From Candidatus Sulfotelmatobacter sp. (lineage in GTDB: Bacteria; Acidobacteriota; Terriglobia; Terriglobales; Acidobacteriaceae): a stretch of 64,000 nucleotides of DNA. The notes below the pieces were generated by a model. The model did no database searches. It had not been told where the DNA came from and worked only from the letters and a program-made list of their open reading frames with translations. Numbering within the stretch: the stretch's first letter is position 1; the number at the start of each line of letters is the position of its first letter. The stretch spans positions 62,001-126,000 of the forward strand of contig DASYBM010000013.1 in the NCBI GenBank assembly GCA_036500765.1. Direction: 5' to 3'. Positions 17,919 through 26,670 of the stretch are shown here, piece by piece. A program made the position numbers and the translations under genes.

Positions 17919-19319
17919 ATGGCGCCGTACGAGCCGAAAATCGACAGCCGGGAATTCGAGGTTGCCAACGCGGAGCAGTATCCGAACGCTTGGAGTGGAG
18001 AATCGCGCGCGGATATAACGGAGATCGCGTTTCGCCTTTGGGGTGCCGACCGGTCGCGGGGCAACGCTTTGACGTGGCATACCGAGAACGCCCTGGTGTA
18101 TCTGATTGCCGACCTGGTGGGCGCGAGTGGGGGACGGATTGCCGAGGACGGTCCTACGATCATGGTGGCGCAGTTCAATAGTCCCGGCCAAGCACTGGTT
18201 TCCGCAAAACGCATTCAGACTTCGATTCTGGAGTTCGTAGCCTGCCGCCCGGGCGAACGAATCGGAACAGCGGTTTTTATGTACAAGCCGAGGTCGAGCG
18301 AACTGACCGGTTATAGCACTGAACTGGTGCAACTGGCGCTCGAAAAGGCTCTGCCCGGGCAGATCCTGTTAGCGGAGAGCATGTGTGATCGCTTGCGCGA
18401 CCTTGCCGGTGCGGGATTTCGTCCGATTACAGAGGCGACTGGCGACGGGCAGAGCAGGCTCGTGGAGTTAATGTGGACCAACTCTGAGCGACTCGCTCAA
18501 CTGCAAAGTTCAGCAGGCGATGAAGATAGACCGGTTGAACCGGTAGGGGGTAGCGGCACTCCGCTCGGCGCCACACGGATCGTCCATTCTCCGATTACGC
18601 GGCGCGAACCGTTGAATGAAATTGTCCCGCCAGTGGTCGGAACAGGAAATCTGATGGTTAAGGGAATAGGTGGCGCAACCTCACAGCGCACGGGCCAAGC
18701 TCCCAATAGCACGCACGACAGAGCTCCAGTATTCGAACGGTTCGCGGAGAGTCCCAGCCGGGCGTTCACAGATGGGCTGGACGAATTCCGAGATCGACCA
18801 CTGTTCACGCGCAATAGGATTATCCTGGGCGTATTGGCGTTGGTTCTGGTGGCGGCGGTCGTTGCTGTCCTTTTCCGTCCAACTCAGGTGACGAAACGCC
18901 CGACTCAGCCGGTTGAGCCGCATCAAGACCAGATCGTTGGAGCGGAGAGTTCGGGTAAGCCGGCATCGGTTGGAACCGAATCCCCGGACAATAATGCACA
19001 GCCGGAAGCAGTGACGGTCAAGCCGAAAGCGAAGGAATCCCCAGCGGCCCCCCAGCAGCAAACGTCGAAAAAATCAACCGACAATCATAAGAGCAAGAAA
19101 GAAAATCCGGATGAGCCCGCGGCGCCGCCCTCCGAAGTTGGCGGGTACTCTCAAAAAGACATTCCGTTTTTGCTCACGACGGCTCAAGCGGATCTGGGGG
19201 CGGGGCGCTACGATGAGGCCAAGCTAAAATTTAAGAAGGTGCTGGCATTGCAGCCTAGCAATCAAGAGGCAAAAGAAGGGTTGCACAGGCTGGAGCTCTT
19301 TTCCAGGGATCAACAATAA
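17919..19319 (+). CDS. Cyclase-homology-like domain / TM helix / TPR protein, T6SS-associated
   Basis: The 466-residue protein has three parts. Residues about 30-190 resemble a degenerate class III nucleotide cyclase domain: GRIAEDGPTIMVAQFNSPGQALVSAKRIQTSI matches in outline (shown here as EDGPTIMVAQF then ALVSAKRIQ), and LPGQILLAESMCDRL matches the usual late motif. The metal-binding Asp pair is not evident, so cyclase activity is unlikely. A single TM helix lies near 299-320 (IILGVLALVLVAAVVAVLF). After a Pro/Lys-rich linker, a TPR-like pair (about 408-460, LGAGRYDEAKLKFKKVLALQPS) ends the protein. It heads the main T6SS gene run and is followed by the TssB-TssC fusion. It may be a signal-sensing regulator acting with the kinase/phosphatase pair; this is inference. 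The ATG has no clear ribosome site. Confidence 0.55.
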   Translation: MAPYEPKIDSREFEVANAEQYPNAWSGESRADITEIAFRLWGADRSRGNALTWHTENALVYLIADLVGASGGRIAEDGPTIMVAQFNSPGQALVSAKRIQTSILEFVACRPGERIGTAVFMYKPRSSELTGYSTELVQLALEKALPGQILLAESMCDRLRDLAGAGFRPITEATGDGQSRLVELMWTNSERLAQLQSSAGDEDRPVEPVGGSGTPLGATRIVHSPITRREPLNEIVPPVVGTGNLMVKGIGGATSQRTGQAPNSTHDRAPVFERFAESPSRAFTDGLDEFRDRPLFTRNRIILGVLALVLVAAVVAVLFRPTQVTKRPTQPVEPHQDQIVGAESSGKPASVGTESPDNNAQPEAVTVKPKAKESPAAPQQQTSKKSTDNHKSKKENPDEPAAPPSEVGGYSQKDIPFLLTTAQADLGAGRYDEAKLKFKKVLALQPSNQEAKEGLHRLELFSRDQQ

Positions 19320-19379
19320 CGTTGGCCAACAGCGGTTCCGGTTGGCTGCTCTGACCTGTAATTCGTTGCCACCGTCTTT

Positions 19380-19444
19380 GAGATCGTTCCCCGAATTCGT
19401 TCTCCAAGTTCATTCATCGAGTTCGTTCGTCGAGTTCGTTCATC
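19380..19444. repeat. 13-nt tandem repeat array (5 copies)
   Basis: Five adjacent 13-nt units start at 19380, 19393, 19406, 19419 and 19432. The best copies read GAGTTCGTTCGTC and GAGTTCGTTCATC; the earlier ones are more diverged. The array ends 13 nt before the ATG of the TssB-TssC fusion gene and just before its ribosome site (AAGGA), so copy number would change its leader. There are no spacers. Confidence 0.8.
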
Positions 19445-19457
19445 CAAGGACGGCTCT

Positions 19458-21017
19458 ATGCCGAAACCATTTGACTTCGGTGCCATCAATCTGACGACGG
19501 GCGAGGATAGCTCAAGAGCGCATCCCACGCCGGAGACACCGTTTTGCGTTGCGATTCTGGGTGACTTCAGTGGGCGGGCGAATCGCAGAATTGTCAACGT
19601 CGAGACGATCGGCGAGCGCCGCGCCGTGTTGGTGGATCGAGACAACTTCGATGAAGTGCTGTCCCGCGCAGGCGTTGAAATTCGGCTGGCGATGGGTAAC
19701 GATTCGCTCCAGTTGCGATTTTCCGAGCTGGACGATTTTCATCCCGACCGCGTTTTTCAAAATCTCGAGATCTTCGGGAAGCTGCGGGACCTCCGGGGAC
19801 GCCTGCAAGATTCTGCGAGGTTTAGGGAAGCGGCGGATGAATTGGAATTGGGTTCGAGTGCTGCGGTACGAGAGTCTGAAAGGCTAGAAGCCTTGCCTGC
19901 GGCTGCCCCAGTCGCCTCTCGATTGGCCTCTGGCAGTCTGCTGGACGAAATGATCGAGCAGAGCGAGGCTCGCGCCATCACGTCTTCGTATGAGAGATCG
20001 AATGAACGATCTGGTAAACGGCGCGATGACGTGGGCGAGTTCGCGCGACGGATAGTCGCGCAGCACCTGGTGAACAGTCCTGATCCTCGGCAGCCGGAGG
20101 TGCTGGCCGTAATCGACAACGCGATCGGCGGCTTGATGAGCGCGATTCTGCACCATCCCGACTGGCAGGCACTGGAGGCGATCTGGCGGGCGACGTTTCT
20201 TCTGGTGCGGCAACTCGAAACCGGGTCGAACCTCAAGCTTTATTTGTTCGATATCACCAAGCAGGAATTGGCGGCCGACCTGGGTTCGGGAAATGACCTG
20301 AGGAATACGGGTACTTATCGACTGCTCGTGGAAAAGAGTGTTGGAACTCAAGGCGCTGAGCCGTGGGCAATTCTCGTGGGGAACTACCGTTTCGGTCCGT
20401 CGGAGGATGACACAAGACTCCTTTTTCGGATGGCCGAGGTCGCACAAGGAGCTGGCGCGCCATTCCTGGCCGAAGCCGAAGCTCAGCTTCTGGGCTGCTC
20501 ATCACTCGAGTCCACGCCTCATCCCAGAGAATGGGCTCTGCCCGGGAAACTAGCTCGCTGGTCGGAACTGCGGCGGCAGACGGAAGCATCTGCGGTTGGA
20601 CTGGCGCTGCCCCGATTCCTGCTCCGTCTGCCATACGGCAAGAAGACCTCAGCTTTAGAGTCATTCGACTTCGAAGAAATGACTGACAAGCGGGTTCACG
20701 AAGACTACCTGTGGGGAAATCCGGCTTTTGCGACTGCGCTCCTGCTGGCGGAATCCTTCAGTGAAGCGGGCTGGGAGATGCATCCAGGGAGCGTGGCGCA
20801 AATTGACAACCTGCCGATTCATGTCTACAGCCGGAATGGGCAGCTGGAATCGCAGCCGTGTGCCGAAGTTGCGCTGCCCGAGGATGCGGTCGAACGCATG
20901 ATCGAGGACGGGTTGATTCCGCTGATTTCGTTCAAGGACCGGGACCTGGTGCGCGTGGCGAGATTTCAATCGGTCGCCGATCCAGCGCGGGGCCTGGCGG
21001 GACGGTGGGTGAAATAG
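19458..21017 (+). CDS. TssB-TssC fusion, C-terminally shortened sheath-like protein
   Basis: The 519-residue protein joins two sheath modules in one frame. Residues about 20-115 match TssB (FCVAILGDFSGRANRR, DNFDEVLSRAGVEIRL, LDDFHPDRVFQNLEIF). Residues about 155-519 match TssC (LLDEMIEQ, WQALEAIWRATFLLVRQLE, WAILVGNYRFG, LPRFLLRLPYGKKTSALES, YLWGNPAFATALLLA). Comparison with the separate TssC at 21814 shows it stops near the segment equal to FFSIQS, so about 125 C-terminal residues of TssC are absent. It therefore lacks the terminal part that helps link sheath rings. It may cap, initiate or regulate the sheath instead of polymerising like TssBC. The ATG follows AAGGA at 7 nt. The frame is continuous, so this is not a frameshift product. 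Confidence 0.85.
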   Translation: MPKPFDFGAINLTTGEDSSRAHPTPETPFCVAILGDFSGRANRRIVNVETIGERRAVLVDRDNFDEVLSRAGVEIRLAMGNDSLQLRFSELDDFHPDRVFQNLEIFGKLRDLRGRLQDSARFREAADELELGSSAAVRESERLEALPAAAPVASRLASGSLLDEMIEQSEARAITSSYERSNERSGKRRDDVGEFARRIVAQHLVNSPDPRQPEVLAVIDNAIGGLMSAILHHPDWQALEAIWRATFLLVRQLETGSNLKLYLFDITKQELAADLGSGNDLRNTGTYRLLVEKSVGTQGAEPWAILVGNYRFGPSEDDTRLLFRMAEVAQGAGAPFLAEAEAQLLGCSSLESTPHPREWALPGKLARWSELRRQTEASAVGLALPRFLLRLPYGKKTSALESFDFEEMTDKRVHEDYLWGNPAFATALLLAESFSEAGWEMHPGSVAQIDNLPIHVYSRNGQLESQPCAEVALPEDAVERMIEDGLIPLISFKDRDLVRVARFQSVADPARGLAGRWVK

Positions 21018-21302
21018 CGGAGCCCGGATGCAACGTTCGCAGGATTACAAACACTATTCAGCGTGTGTAGAGGCTGATGGGGAGTGGCCGATTCCGCAAA
21101 CAGTTCTGGAATCCAATAAAAAACGTCTTGGTGCTTGACTGCGGTTGGGGCTTGTGATAAACCGTTGCACCTACGACCCGTACGGCCCTTTGGCGAGAAG
21201 TTTTCCTGGACCGTATCGTTCCCCGGTCGCCTGCAATACCGGAATTAAAACAAGCGTCTAATTCAGTACTTCCTCGAAAACGCGAAGAAGTAGGGAGATA
21301 AC

Positions 21303-21821
21303 ATGGCAAAACCGAGCACGCAGCACAAATTAGATCGGGTGCGTCCGCCTCGCGTACAGATCACCTACGATGTGGAAACCGGCGGCGCGATTGAGATTAA
21401 AGAACTGCCGTTCGTCGTGGGAGTCCTGGGCGACTTCACCGGCCAACCCGAACAACCACTACCCAAGTTGAAGGAACGCCGGTTCGTCGAAGTTACCCCT
21501 GACAACTTCGATTCCGTGCTGGAAAGCATGAAACCACATTTGTCGTTTGCGGTGGAAAACAAGTTGAGCGAAGACTCGAATGCCGGCCAAATACGCGTCG
21601 ATCTGAAGTTCAAGAGCCTGGAAGATTTCGAACCCGAGCAAGTAGCGCGGCAAGTAAAACCGTTGAAGGAGTTGCTCGACCTGCGCACGCGGCTCAACGA
21701 TCTGAAGGGCACGCTCCAGACGAACGACAAACTGGACGAGGCTTTGCTCGATGCGGTGAGCAAAACCGACAAGCTCGACAAACTGAAATCCGAAGTCGGG
21801 AAGGGAGAACCCAATGCCTGA
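21303..21821 (+). CDS. tssB: T6SS contractile sheath small subunit TssB (VipA/ImpB)
   Basis: The 172-residue protein has the TssB pattern: RVQITYDVETGGAIEIKELP, FVVGVLGDFTGQP, FVEVTPDNFDSVLESMKP, LKFKSLEDFEPEQVARQV and PLKELLDLRTRLNDLKG. TssB pairs with TssC to build the contractile sheath in the cytoplasm. The ATG follows AGGGAGATAAC. The gene overlaps tssC by 8 nt, so the two are translationally coupled, as expected for a 1:1 complex. The 285 nt upstream hold no gene; a TTGACT (21135-21140) with a poor -10 might be a promoter. Confidence 0.95.
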   Translation: MAKPSTQHKLDRVRPPRVQITYDVETGGAIEIKELPFVVGVLGDFTGQPEQPLPKLKERRFVEVTPDNFDSVLESMKPHLSFAVENKLSEDSNAGQIRVDLKFKSLEDFEPEQVARQVKPLKELLDLRTRLNDLKGTLQTNDKLDEALLDAVSKTDKLDKLKSEVGKGEPNA

Positions 21822-23298
21822 GACTGAGAAAATAGCTGGTAGTACAGCCGTAGTAGAACAGGCTGCTCCGTCGAGCCTTCTCGACCAGATCGTGGAACAG
21901 GGGCGATTCAGCGATGCGAGTGCGCGGGAGCGTGGCAAGGGGCTGATCAAGGAATTCGTGGCCCAGGTGCTGGAAGGTTCGATGACGCTGGGGCGCGACG
22001 CCGACCAGATGATTTCCGCGCGCGTAGCGCAGATCGATCATTTGATTTCGCTCCAGTTAAACGAAGTCCTGCACAATGCGCAGTTCCAGAAACTGGAGTC
22101 CACCTGGCGCGGACTGAAGTATTTGCTGGACCAGTCGGAAACCGGCAGTCAGTTGAAGATTCGTATCCTGAACGCCTCGAAGAAGGACTTGCTGCGCGAC
22201 TTGCAGCGGGCGCCTGAATTCGATCAAAGCGCGATGTTCAAGAAGGTTTACGAAGAAGAGTACGGACTGTTTGGCGGCGAACCGTTCGGCGCCCTGGTGG
22301 GCGATTATGAGTTCAGCAAGCATCCGGAAGATTTGGAATTGCTGGAGAAGGTCTCCCAGGTGGCGGCATCGGCTCACGCGCCTTTCCTGTCGGCGGCTTC
22401 CTCAGAGTTGCTGAACATGGACAGTTTCACCAATCTGGATCAGCCGCGGGATATCGCCAAGATCTTTGACAGCACCGAGTACGCCAAGTGGAAGGGATTC
22501 CGCGAGAGCGAAGACTCTAAGTATGTCTGCCTGACTTGCCCGCGGGTCTTGATGCGTCTGCCGTATGGCAGAGATACTGCGCCGGTGGAGGGATTCAACT
22601 TCGAAGAGGGCGTGGACGGCACGGATCACTCGAAGTATCTGTGGGGCAACGCGGCTTTTGCGCTGGCCTCGAAGATGACGCAGGCGTTCGCCACTTACGG
22701 ATGGTGCGTCGCGATTCGCGGCGTCGAAGGCGGCGGTCTGGTCGACGGACTTCCTTCGCATACCTTCCGCACCGACGAAGGCGATGTCGCTTTGAAGTGC
22801 CCGACCGAGATTGCCATCACCGATCGCCGCGAAAAAGAACTGGCGGATCAAGGGCTGGTTTCTTTGGTCCACTGCAAAGGCACGGACAAGGCTGCGTTCT
22901 TCAGCATCCAGTCCTGCAACAAGCCCAAACTGTATGACAGCGATGCGGCGACGGCCAATGCGCGGATTTCGGCGCAGTTGCCGTACATGATGGCGACCTG
23001 CCGTTTTGCCCATTACCTGAAGGCGATGATGCGCGATAAAATCGGCGGCTTCATGTCACGCGACGATTGCTGGCGCTTCCTGAATCGCTGGATCGGCCAG
23101 TATGTCACGCAAGACGACAAGGCTACCCAGACGACCAAAGCCAAGTTCCCCTTGCGCGAAGCGAGGGTGGATGTGGAGGAAGTCAAAGGCAAGCCCGGAG
23201 TTTATCGTGCGATCGCTTATCTGCGGCCTCACTTCCAGCTCGACGAATTGAGTGTATCTCTCCGGTTGGTGGCGGAGTTGCCGGCGGCAGCAAAGTAA
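21814..23298 (+). CDS. tssC: T6SS contractile sheath large subunit TssC (VipB/ImpC)
   Basis: The 494-residue protein has the full TssC length and motifs: FQKLESTWRGLKYLLDQSE, FGALVGDYEFS, PRVLMRLPYGRDTAPVEGF, YLWGNAAFALASKM and the C-terminal ring-linking region (FLNRWIGQYV, AYLRPHFQLDELSVSLRLV). It forms the sheath with TssB and is the substrate ClpV pulls apart. It starts inside the end of tssB. Downstream lie a 15-nt tandem repeat and hcp. Confidence 0.96.
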   Translation: MPETEKIAGSTAVVEQAAPSSLLDQIVEQGRFSDASARERGKGLIKEFVAQVLEGSMTLGRDADQMISARVAQIDHLISLQLNEVLHNAQFQKLESTWRGLKYLLDQSETGSQLKIRILNASKKDLLRDLQRAPEFDQSAMFKKVYEEEYGLFGGEPFGALVGDYEFSKHPEDLELLEKVSQVAASAHAPFLSAASSELLNMDSFTNLDQPRDIAKIFDSTEYAKWKGFRESEDSKYVCLTCPRVLMRLPYGRDTAPVEGFNFEEGVDGTDHSKYLWGNAAFALASKMTQAFATYGWCVAIRGVEGGGLVDGLPSHTFRTDEGDVALKCPTEIAITDRREKELADQGLVSLVHCKGTDKAAFFSIQSCNKPKLYDSDAATANARISAQLPYMMATCRFAHYLKAMMRDKIGGFMSRDDCWRFLNRWIGQYVTQDDKATQTTKAKFPLREARVDVEEVKGKPGVYRAIAYLRPHFQLDELSVSLRLVAELPAAAK

Positions 23299-23334
23299 GT
23301 AAATCCGTTCGTGGGCGTTTTAAACAGGGCTCGC

Positions 23335-23417
23335 TAAACAAGTCTGGATAAACGAAGTCTCGATAAACGAAGTCTCGATAAACAAAGTCTCGATAAACAA
23401 AGTCTCGATAACCAAGG
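23335..23417. repeat. 15-nt tandem repeat array between tssC and hcp (5-6 copies)
   Basis: The unit is TAAACGAAGTCTCGA. Near-perfect copies start at 23349, 23364, 23379 and 23394. A 14-nt variant precedes them at 23335, a more decayed one may start at 23321, and a partial unit follows to 23417. The array ends about 45 nt before the AGGAGG of hcp and lies wholly in the tssC-hcp spacer. No unique spacers, so not CRISPR. Many copies bear in-frame TAA codons, so it is non-coding. Confidence 0.9.
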
Positions 23418-23465
23418 CCCCCAGCGGGTCTTGAATTCAGCAGGTCGAATCAGGAGGAAAGCAAA

Positions 23466-23969
23466 ATGCCAGGCGATCACTATCTTTGGATCAAAGGGGT
23501 AAAGGGAGAGTCGGCGGCGCAGGGCCTTACGCCTGACCCCGGCTCAGATGGCTACATTGAACTTAGCAGTTTTTCGTTTGGGGCATCCAATCCCGCCGAT
23601 GTGGGCGGAGGCGGTCTGTCCGCGGGCAAGTGTTCGTTGTCGGACTTCAGCTTTACCTGCGACCTGGATTCCTCCAGCTACCAGATTCTGAAGAATCTCT
23701 ACAACGGCACGCACATCGACACGTGCACCTTTATCAGCCGCAAGTCGACGGGCGCCGCCACACCGTTCACCTACATCGAGGTGGACATGTCCGATTGCTA
23801 CATCACCAGTCATAGTACGGGCGGCGGATCGTCAGGAGTGCCATCCCAAAGCGTCAGCTTTGCGTACGCCAAGGTGGAGTTCCAGTACAGCACGCAAGAC
23901 ACGGATTCCGGCGCGGTTACCCAGGCCGGTGCCGCGACTTACGACATCCGCCTGACGCAACAGACATAG
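23466..23969 (+). CDS. hcp: T6SS tube protein Hcp (TssD)
   Basis: The 167-residue protein has the Hcp beta-barrel pattern: DHYLWIKGVKGESAAQG, IELSSFSFGASNP, the GKCSLSDFSFTCDLD strand, a middle FTYIEVDMSDCYITS and the terminal SVSFAYAKVEFQYSTQD. Hcp hexamers stack into the tube that is fired and can carry small effectors. The ribosome site is strong (AGGAGG, 7 nt spacer), as expected for a protein made in bulk. Its leader includes a 15-nt repeat array. Confidence 0.95.
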   Translation: MPGDHYLWIKGVKGESAAQGLTPDPGSDGYIELSSFSFGASNPADVGGGGLSAGKCSLSDFSFTCDLDSSSYQILKNLYNGTHIDTCTFISRKSTGAATPFTYIEVDMSDCYITSHSTGGGSSGVPSQSVSFAYAKVEFQYSTQDTDSGAVTQAGAATYDIRLTQQT

Positions 23970-24111
23970 CTGGGCGAGACTGGCTTGGCAAGTGTTTGGC
24001 GGTTGTAACCTGGAAGTTGGAATACGCGAGGCATCTTCAGGGCGGGTCTTGCTCGGTACATGTGAGCCGCGCCCGGAGGTGCCTCGCCTTAATTGCAATA
24101 GCGGGTGGGCT

Positions 24112-24834
24112 ATGAATGCGCAGGAACTATATCGGGCGGGCCGGTTGTCGGAGGCGATTACCGCCTTGGGCGCGGAGGTTCGCGAAAACCCGATCGACGC
24201 CCGTCGACGAACTTTTCTCTTTGAGTTGCTCTGCTTTGCGGGCGAATACGCCCGAGCGGACAAGCAACTCGAAGTTCTAGGCCAAGCCGGGCCATCGAGT
24301 GAAATCGGCGTCATGCTGTATCGCAGCGCTTTGTACGCCGATCGGCAACGTCAGGATTTGTTTGCCAACAGCGCGCCCGCAGCCGCGGCAGAACCTGCGG
24401 GAACGGCCACGGTCGGCATGTTCAACGGAAAGCAGTTCGAATCGCTCACCGACGCAGACCCGCGGATTGGGCCCAGGCTTGAACTTTACGCTGCCGGAAA
24501 TTATCTCCTGCTGCCCTTCGAACACATCGCATCGATTCACATCCAGCCGCCGAAGCGGTTGCGCGATCTTTTATGGACGCCGGCAGCCGTCCGCACCAAT
24601 TCGTCATTCAAGGGCGCGGAACTGGGCGAAGTTTTGCTTCCGGTGTTAGCGCCATTTTCGTGGAAGCACGCCGATGAGATTGTGCGCCTGGGGCGGGCAA
24701 CGGTTTGGGAGTCGCAGCAAGGCTACGACGAGCAGATTCCCGTGGGCCAGAAGATGTGGCTGGTGGACGATGAGGAAATTCCGTTTTTGGAGTTGCGCGC
24801 GCTCGAGTTCGATTCCGCTGCCGTGGCCGCCTGA
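24112..24834 (+). CDS. tagJ: T6SS accessory protein TagJ (ImpE family)
   Basis: The 240-residue soluble protein begins with a TPR-like segment (AQELYRAGRLSEAITALGAE, RRRTFLFELLCFAGEYARAD) and continues with the ImpE core (LYRSALYADRQR, LLLPFEHIASI, RLRDLLWTPA). In Pseudomonas TagJ binds TssB and ClpV and assists sheath disassembly. The ATG at 24112 begins the conserved core, while an open frame reaching back to 23992 is unconserved. The gene sits between hcp and tssA and ends 6 nt before tssA. Confidence 0.88.
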   Translation: MNAQELYRAGRLSEAITALGAEVRENPIDARRRTFLFELLCFAGEYARADKQLEVLGQAGPSSEIGVMLYRSALYADRQRQDLFANSAPAAAAEPAGTATVGMFNGKQFESLTDADPRIGPRLELYAAGNYLLLPFEHIASIHIQPPKRLRDLLWTPAAVRTNSSFKGAELGEVLLPVLAPFSWKHADEIVRLGRATVWESQQGYDEQIPVGQKMWLVDDEEIPFLELRALEFDSAAVAA

Positions 24835-24840
24835 TCCATC

Positions 24841-26667
24841 ATGCCTTTTCCCGACGAACTGCTGAATCCTATCGAGGGGCCGAATCCCAGTGGCGCAAAC
24901 CTTCGCTACGATCCCATTTACGACAAAATCAAAGAGGCTCGCAGGGAGGAAGATCAGCCCCCGCCGGGGATGACCGAGCGCGACCGCAAAGTCGCCGACA
25001 ATAGTTCGGTCATCAAGCTGTCCACCGACGCCCTCACCAACAAAAGCAAAGACTTGCAAATTGCCGCGTGGCTCACCGAGGCCATGCTGAAGAAAAATGG
25101 TTTTGGTGGACTGCGCGGCGGACTGGCGCTCTGCCACGGCCTCATCGAGAAATTCTGGGACACGCTGTATCCGGAACTGGAGGACGAAGACTCCTCGTCG
25201 CGCGGCGCTCCATTGGGATTTATCGGCAGTAAGTTGGAAATTCCCGTGAAGCTGGTTCCGATGGTCGAAAAAGCCTCCTACGGTTTGCTCGATTACCAAC
25301 AGTCTCGCGATGTTGGCTACGAAGATCAAGCCAAAGCGGACGATGCCAAAAAGAGGCGGGCAGCCGCTGTCAAGGAAGGGAAGCTCACCCCGGAAATTTT
25401 TGATCGAACCTTCGAGGAAACGCCGAAGAAGTTTTATGCGCAGGCGGAGAAAGATCTCGACGGTTGCATCGAAACGCTGGCTCAGCTCAAAAAATCGTGC
25501 GATCCCAAGTTCGGCGATGAGGGGCCATCGTTCGGCAAGTTGGAGACGGCGCTGACCGCAACCCGACATCTCATTCACGGCTTTCTGGAGAAGAAGCGCG
25601 AGAAGGAACCAGATCCGGTGGAAGTGGTTCCCACCGCCGAGATTGCTGAAGGCGCGGCGGCCGACGGTTCGGCTGCGGCTGCGAGCGGGGGATCGAGTCC
25701 AGTTCGAACTGGGGTTCTGATTTCGCTGGATAGTTCGTCGGAACCTCCCGACCGAATCGATGCGATTCGCAAAGTGGCTGAGGCCGCTGCATTTCTGCGG
25801 CGGCGCGAGCCTCAGAGCCCGGCCTCGTACTTGATGCTACGCGGTCTGCGTTGGGGAGAATTGCGTGCGGCCGTTGACCTGGCGGATCCGACGCGGCTGG
25901 AAGCTCCTCCAACCGAATTGCGCCGGCATTTGAAAAGGCTATTGCTGGATAAAAAGTACGATCAGTTGCTGGAAGCCGCCGAGAGTGCGATGGCGCTTCC
26001 GTGCAGCCGCGCCTGGCTCGACCTCCAGCGCTTCGTGGTAGAAGCATGCGATGGTCTGGGCAGCGGCTATGAAGCGATTGCCCGGGCGATTCGCTCGGAG
26101 TTGAAAGCGCTGATCGCCGATATTCCACAGCTGCTCGATGCCACTCTCATGGACGAAACCCCGGCGGCGAATGCGGAGACACGGGCCTGGCTGATATCTC
26201 TAAGCCAATCGCCAGCCGAACAGAAGCCAGTTGTTGAAGCCGAATTGACAGGCTCAGCAAATTCCAACGGAGCGGCGTCACGATGGCCGGGACAATCGAC
26301 CGACGCTTATGTTTCCGCGCTGCAATTCTTGCGCGAAGGCCAGGAGCGGAAGGCATTCGAAATATTGCAACAGGATATTGTGCGCAAACGCTCAGGCCGC
26401 GAACGCTTCCGACGGCGAATGCAGCTCGTCCAGATTTGCGCTTCTACCAACAAAGGCAACGTCGCGCAGCCGATTTTGGATGATCTGGCTGCAGCCATCG
26501 AACTGCACAAGCTTGATGAGTGGGAGGACCCGGGTGTGGTGGCGAGCGCGTTGGCCACCATTATGAAAATGAGCACCAAGATTCAGGCGGACAAGGCCCA
26601 GCAGCAAAAACTATTCGAGCGCATCTGCCGGCTCGATCCGGCCCAGGCGCTGGGAGATGGGAAGTAA
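24841..26667 (+). CDS. tssA: T6SS cap/baseplate protein TssA (ImpA)
   Basis: The 608-residue protein carries an N-terminal ImpA domain (about 8-150: LLNPIEGPNPSGANLRYDP, DLQIAAWLTEAMLKKNG, GLALCHGLIEKFWDTLYPE). A Gly/Ala/Ser linker (near 265-285) follows, then a helical C-terminal region (RIDAIRKVAEAAAFLRRREP, SPASYLMLRGLRWGEL). TssA primes baseplate assembly and caps the growing sheath. The length is within the long TssA class. It is packed in the operon with tagJ before and tssE 3 nt after. Confidence 0.92.
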   Translation: MPFPDELLNPIEGPNPSGANLRYDPIYDKIKEARREEDQPPPGMTERDRKVADNSSVIKLSTDALTNKSKDLQIAAWLTEAMLKKNGFGGLRGGLALCHGLIEKFWDTLYPELEDEDSSSRGAPLGFIGSKLEIPVKLVPMVEKASYGLLDYQQSRDVGYEDQAKADDAKKRRAAAVKEGKLTPEIFDRTFEETPKKFYAQAEKDLDGCIETLAQLKKSCDPKFGDEGPSFGKLETALTATRHLIHGFLEKKREKEPDPVEVVPTAEIAEGAAADGSAAAASGGSSPVRTGVLISLDSSSEPPDRIDAIRKVAEAAAFLRRREPQSPASYLMLRGLRWGELRAAVDLADPTRLEAPPTELRRHLKRLLLDKKYDQLLEAAESAMALPCSRAWLDLQRFVVEACDGLGSGYEAIARAIRSELKALIADIPQLLDATLMDETPAANAETRAWLISLSQSPAEQKPVVEAELTGSANSNGAASRWPGQSTDAYVSALQFLREGQERKAFEILQQDIVRKRSGRERFRRRMQLVQICASTNKGNVAQPILDDLAAAIELHKLDEWEDPGVVASALATIMKMSTKIQADKAQQQKLFERICRLDPAQALGDGK

Positions 26668-26670
26668 GTC

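Noticed and set aside
19458-21017. Fusion caused by a frameshift or sequencing error joining tssB and tssC
   Set aside because: Both modules are in one frame without a stop or overlap, and complete tssB and tssC genes follow.
23335-23417. CRISPR array
   Set aside because: Repeats are contiguous and 15 nt long; no spacers and no cas genes nearby. The same applies to the arrays at 2147 and 19380.
23992-24111. Longer N-terminus for TagJ
   Set aside because: The extra 40 codons are not of ImpE type and lack a ribosome site; the ATG at 24112 fits the family.
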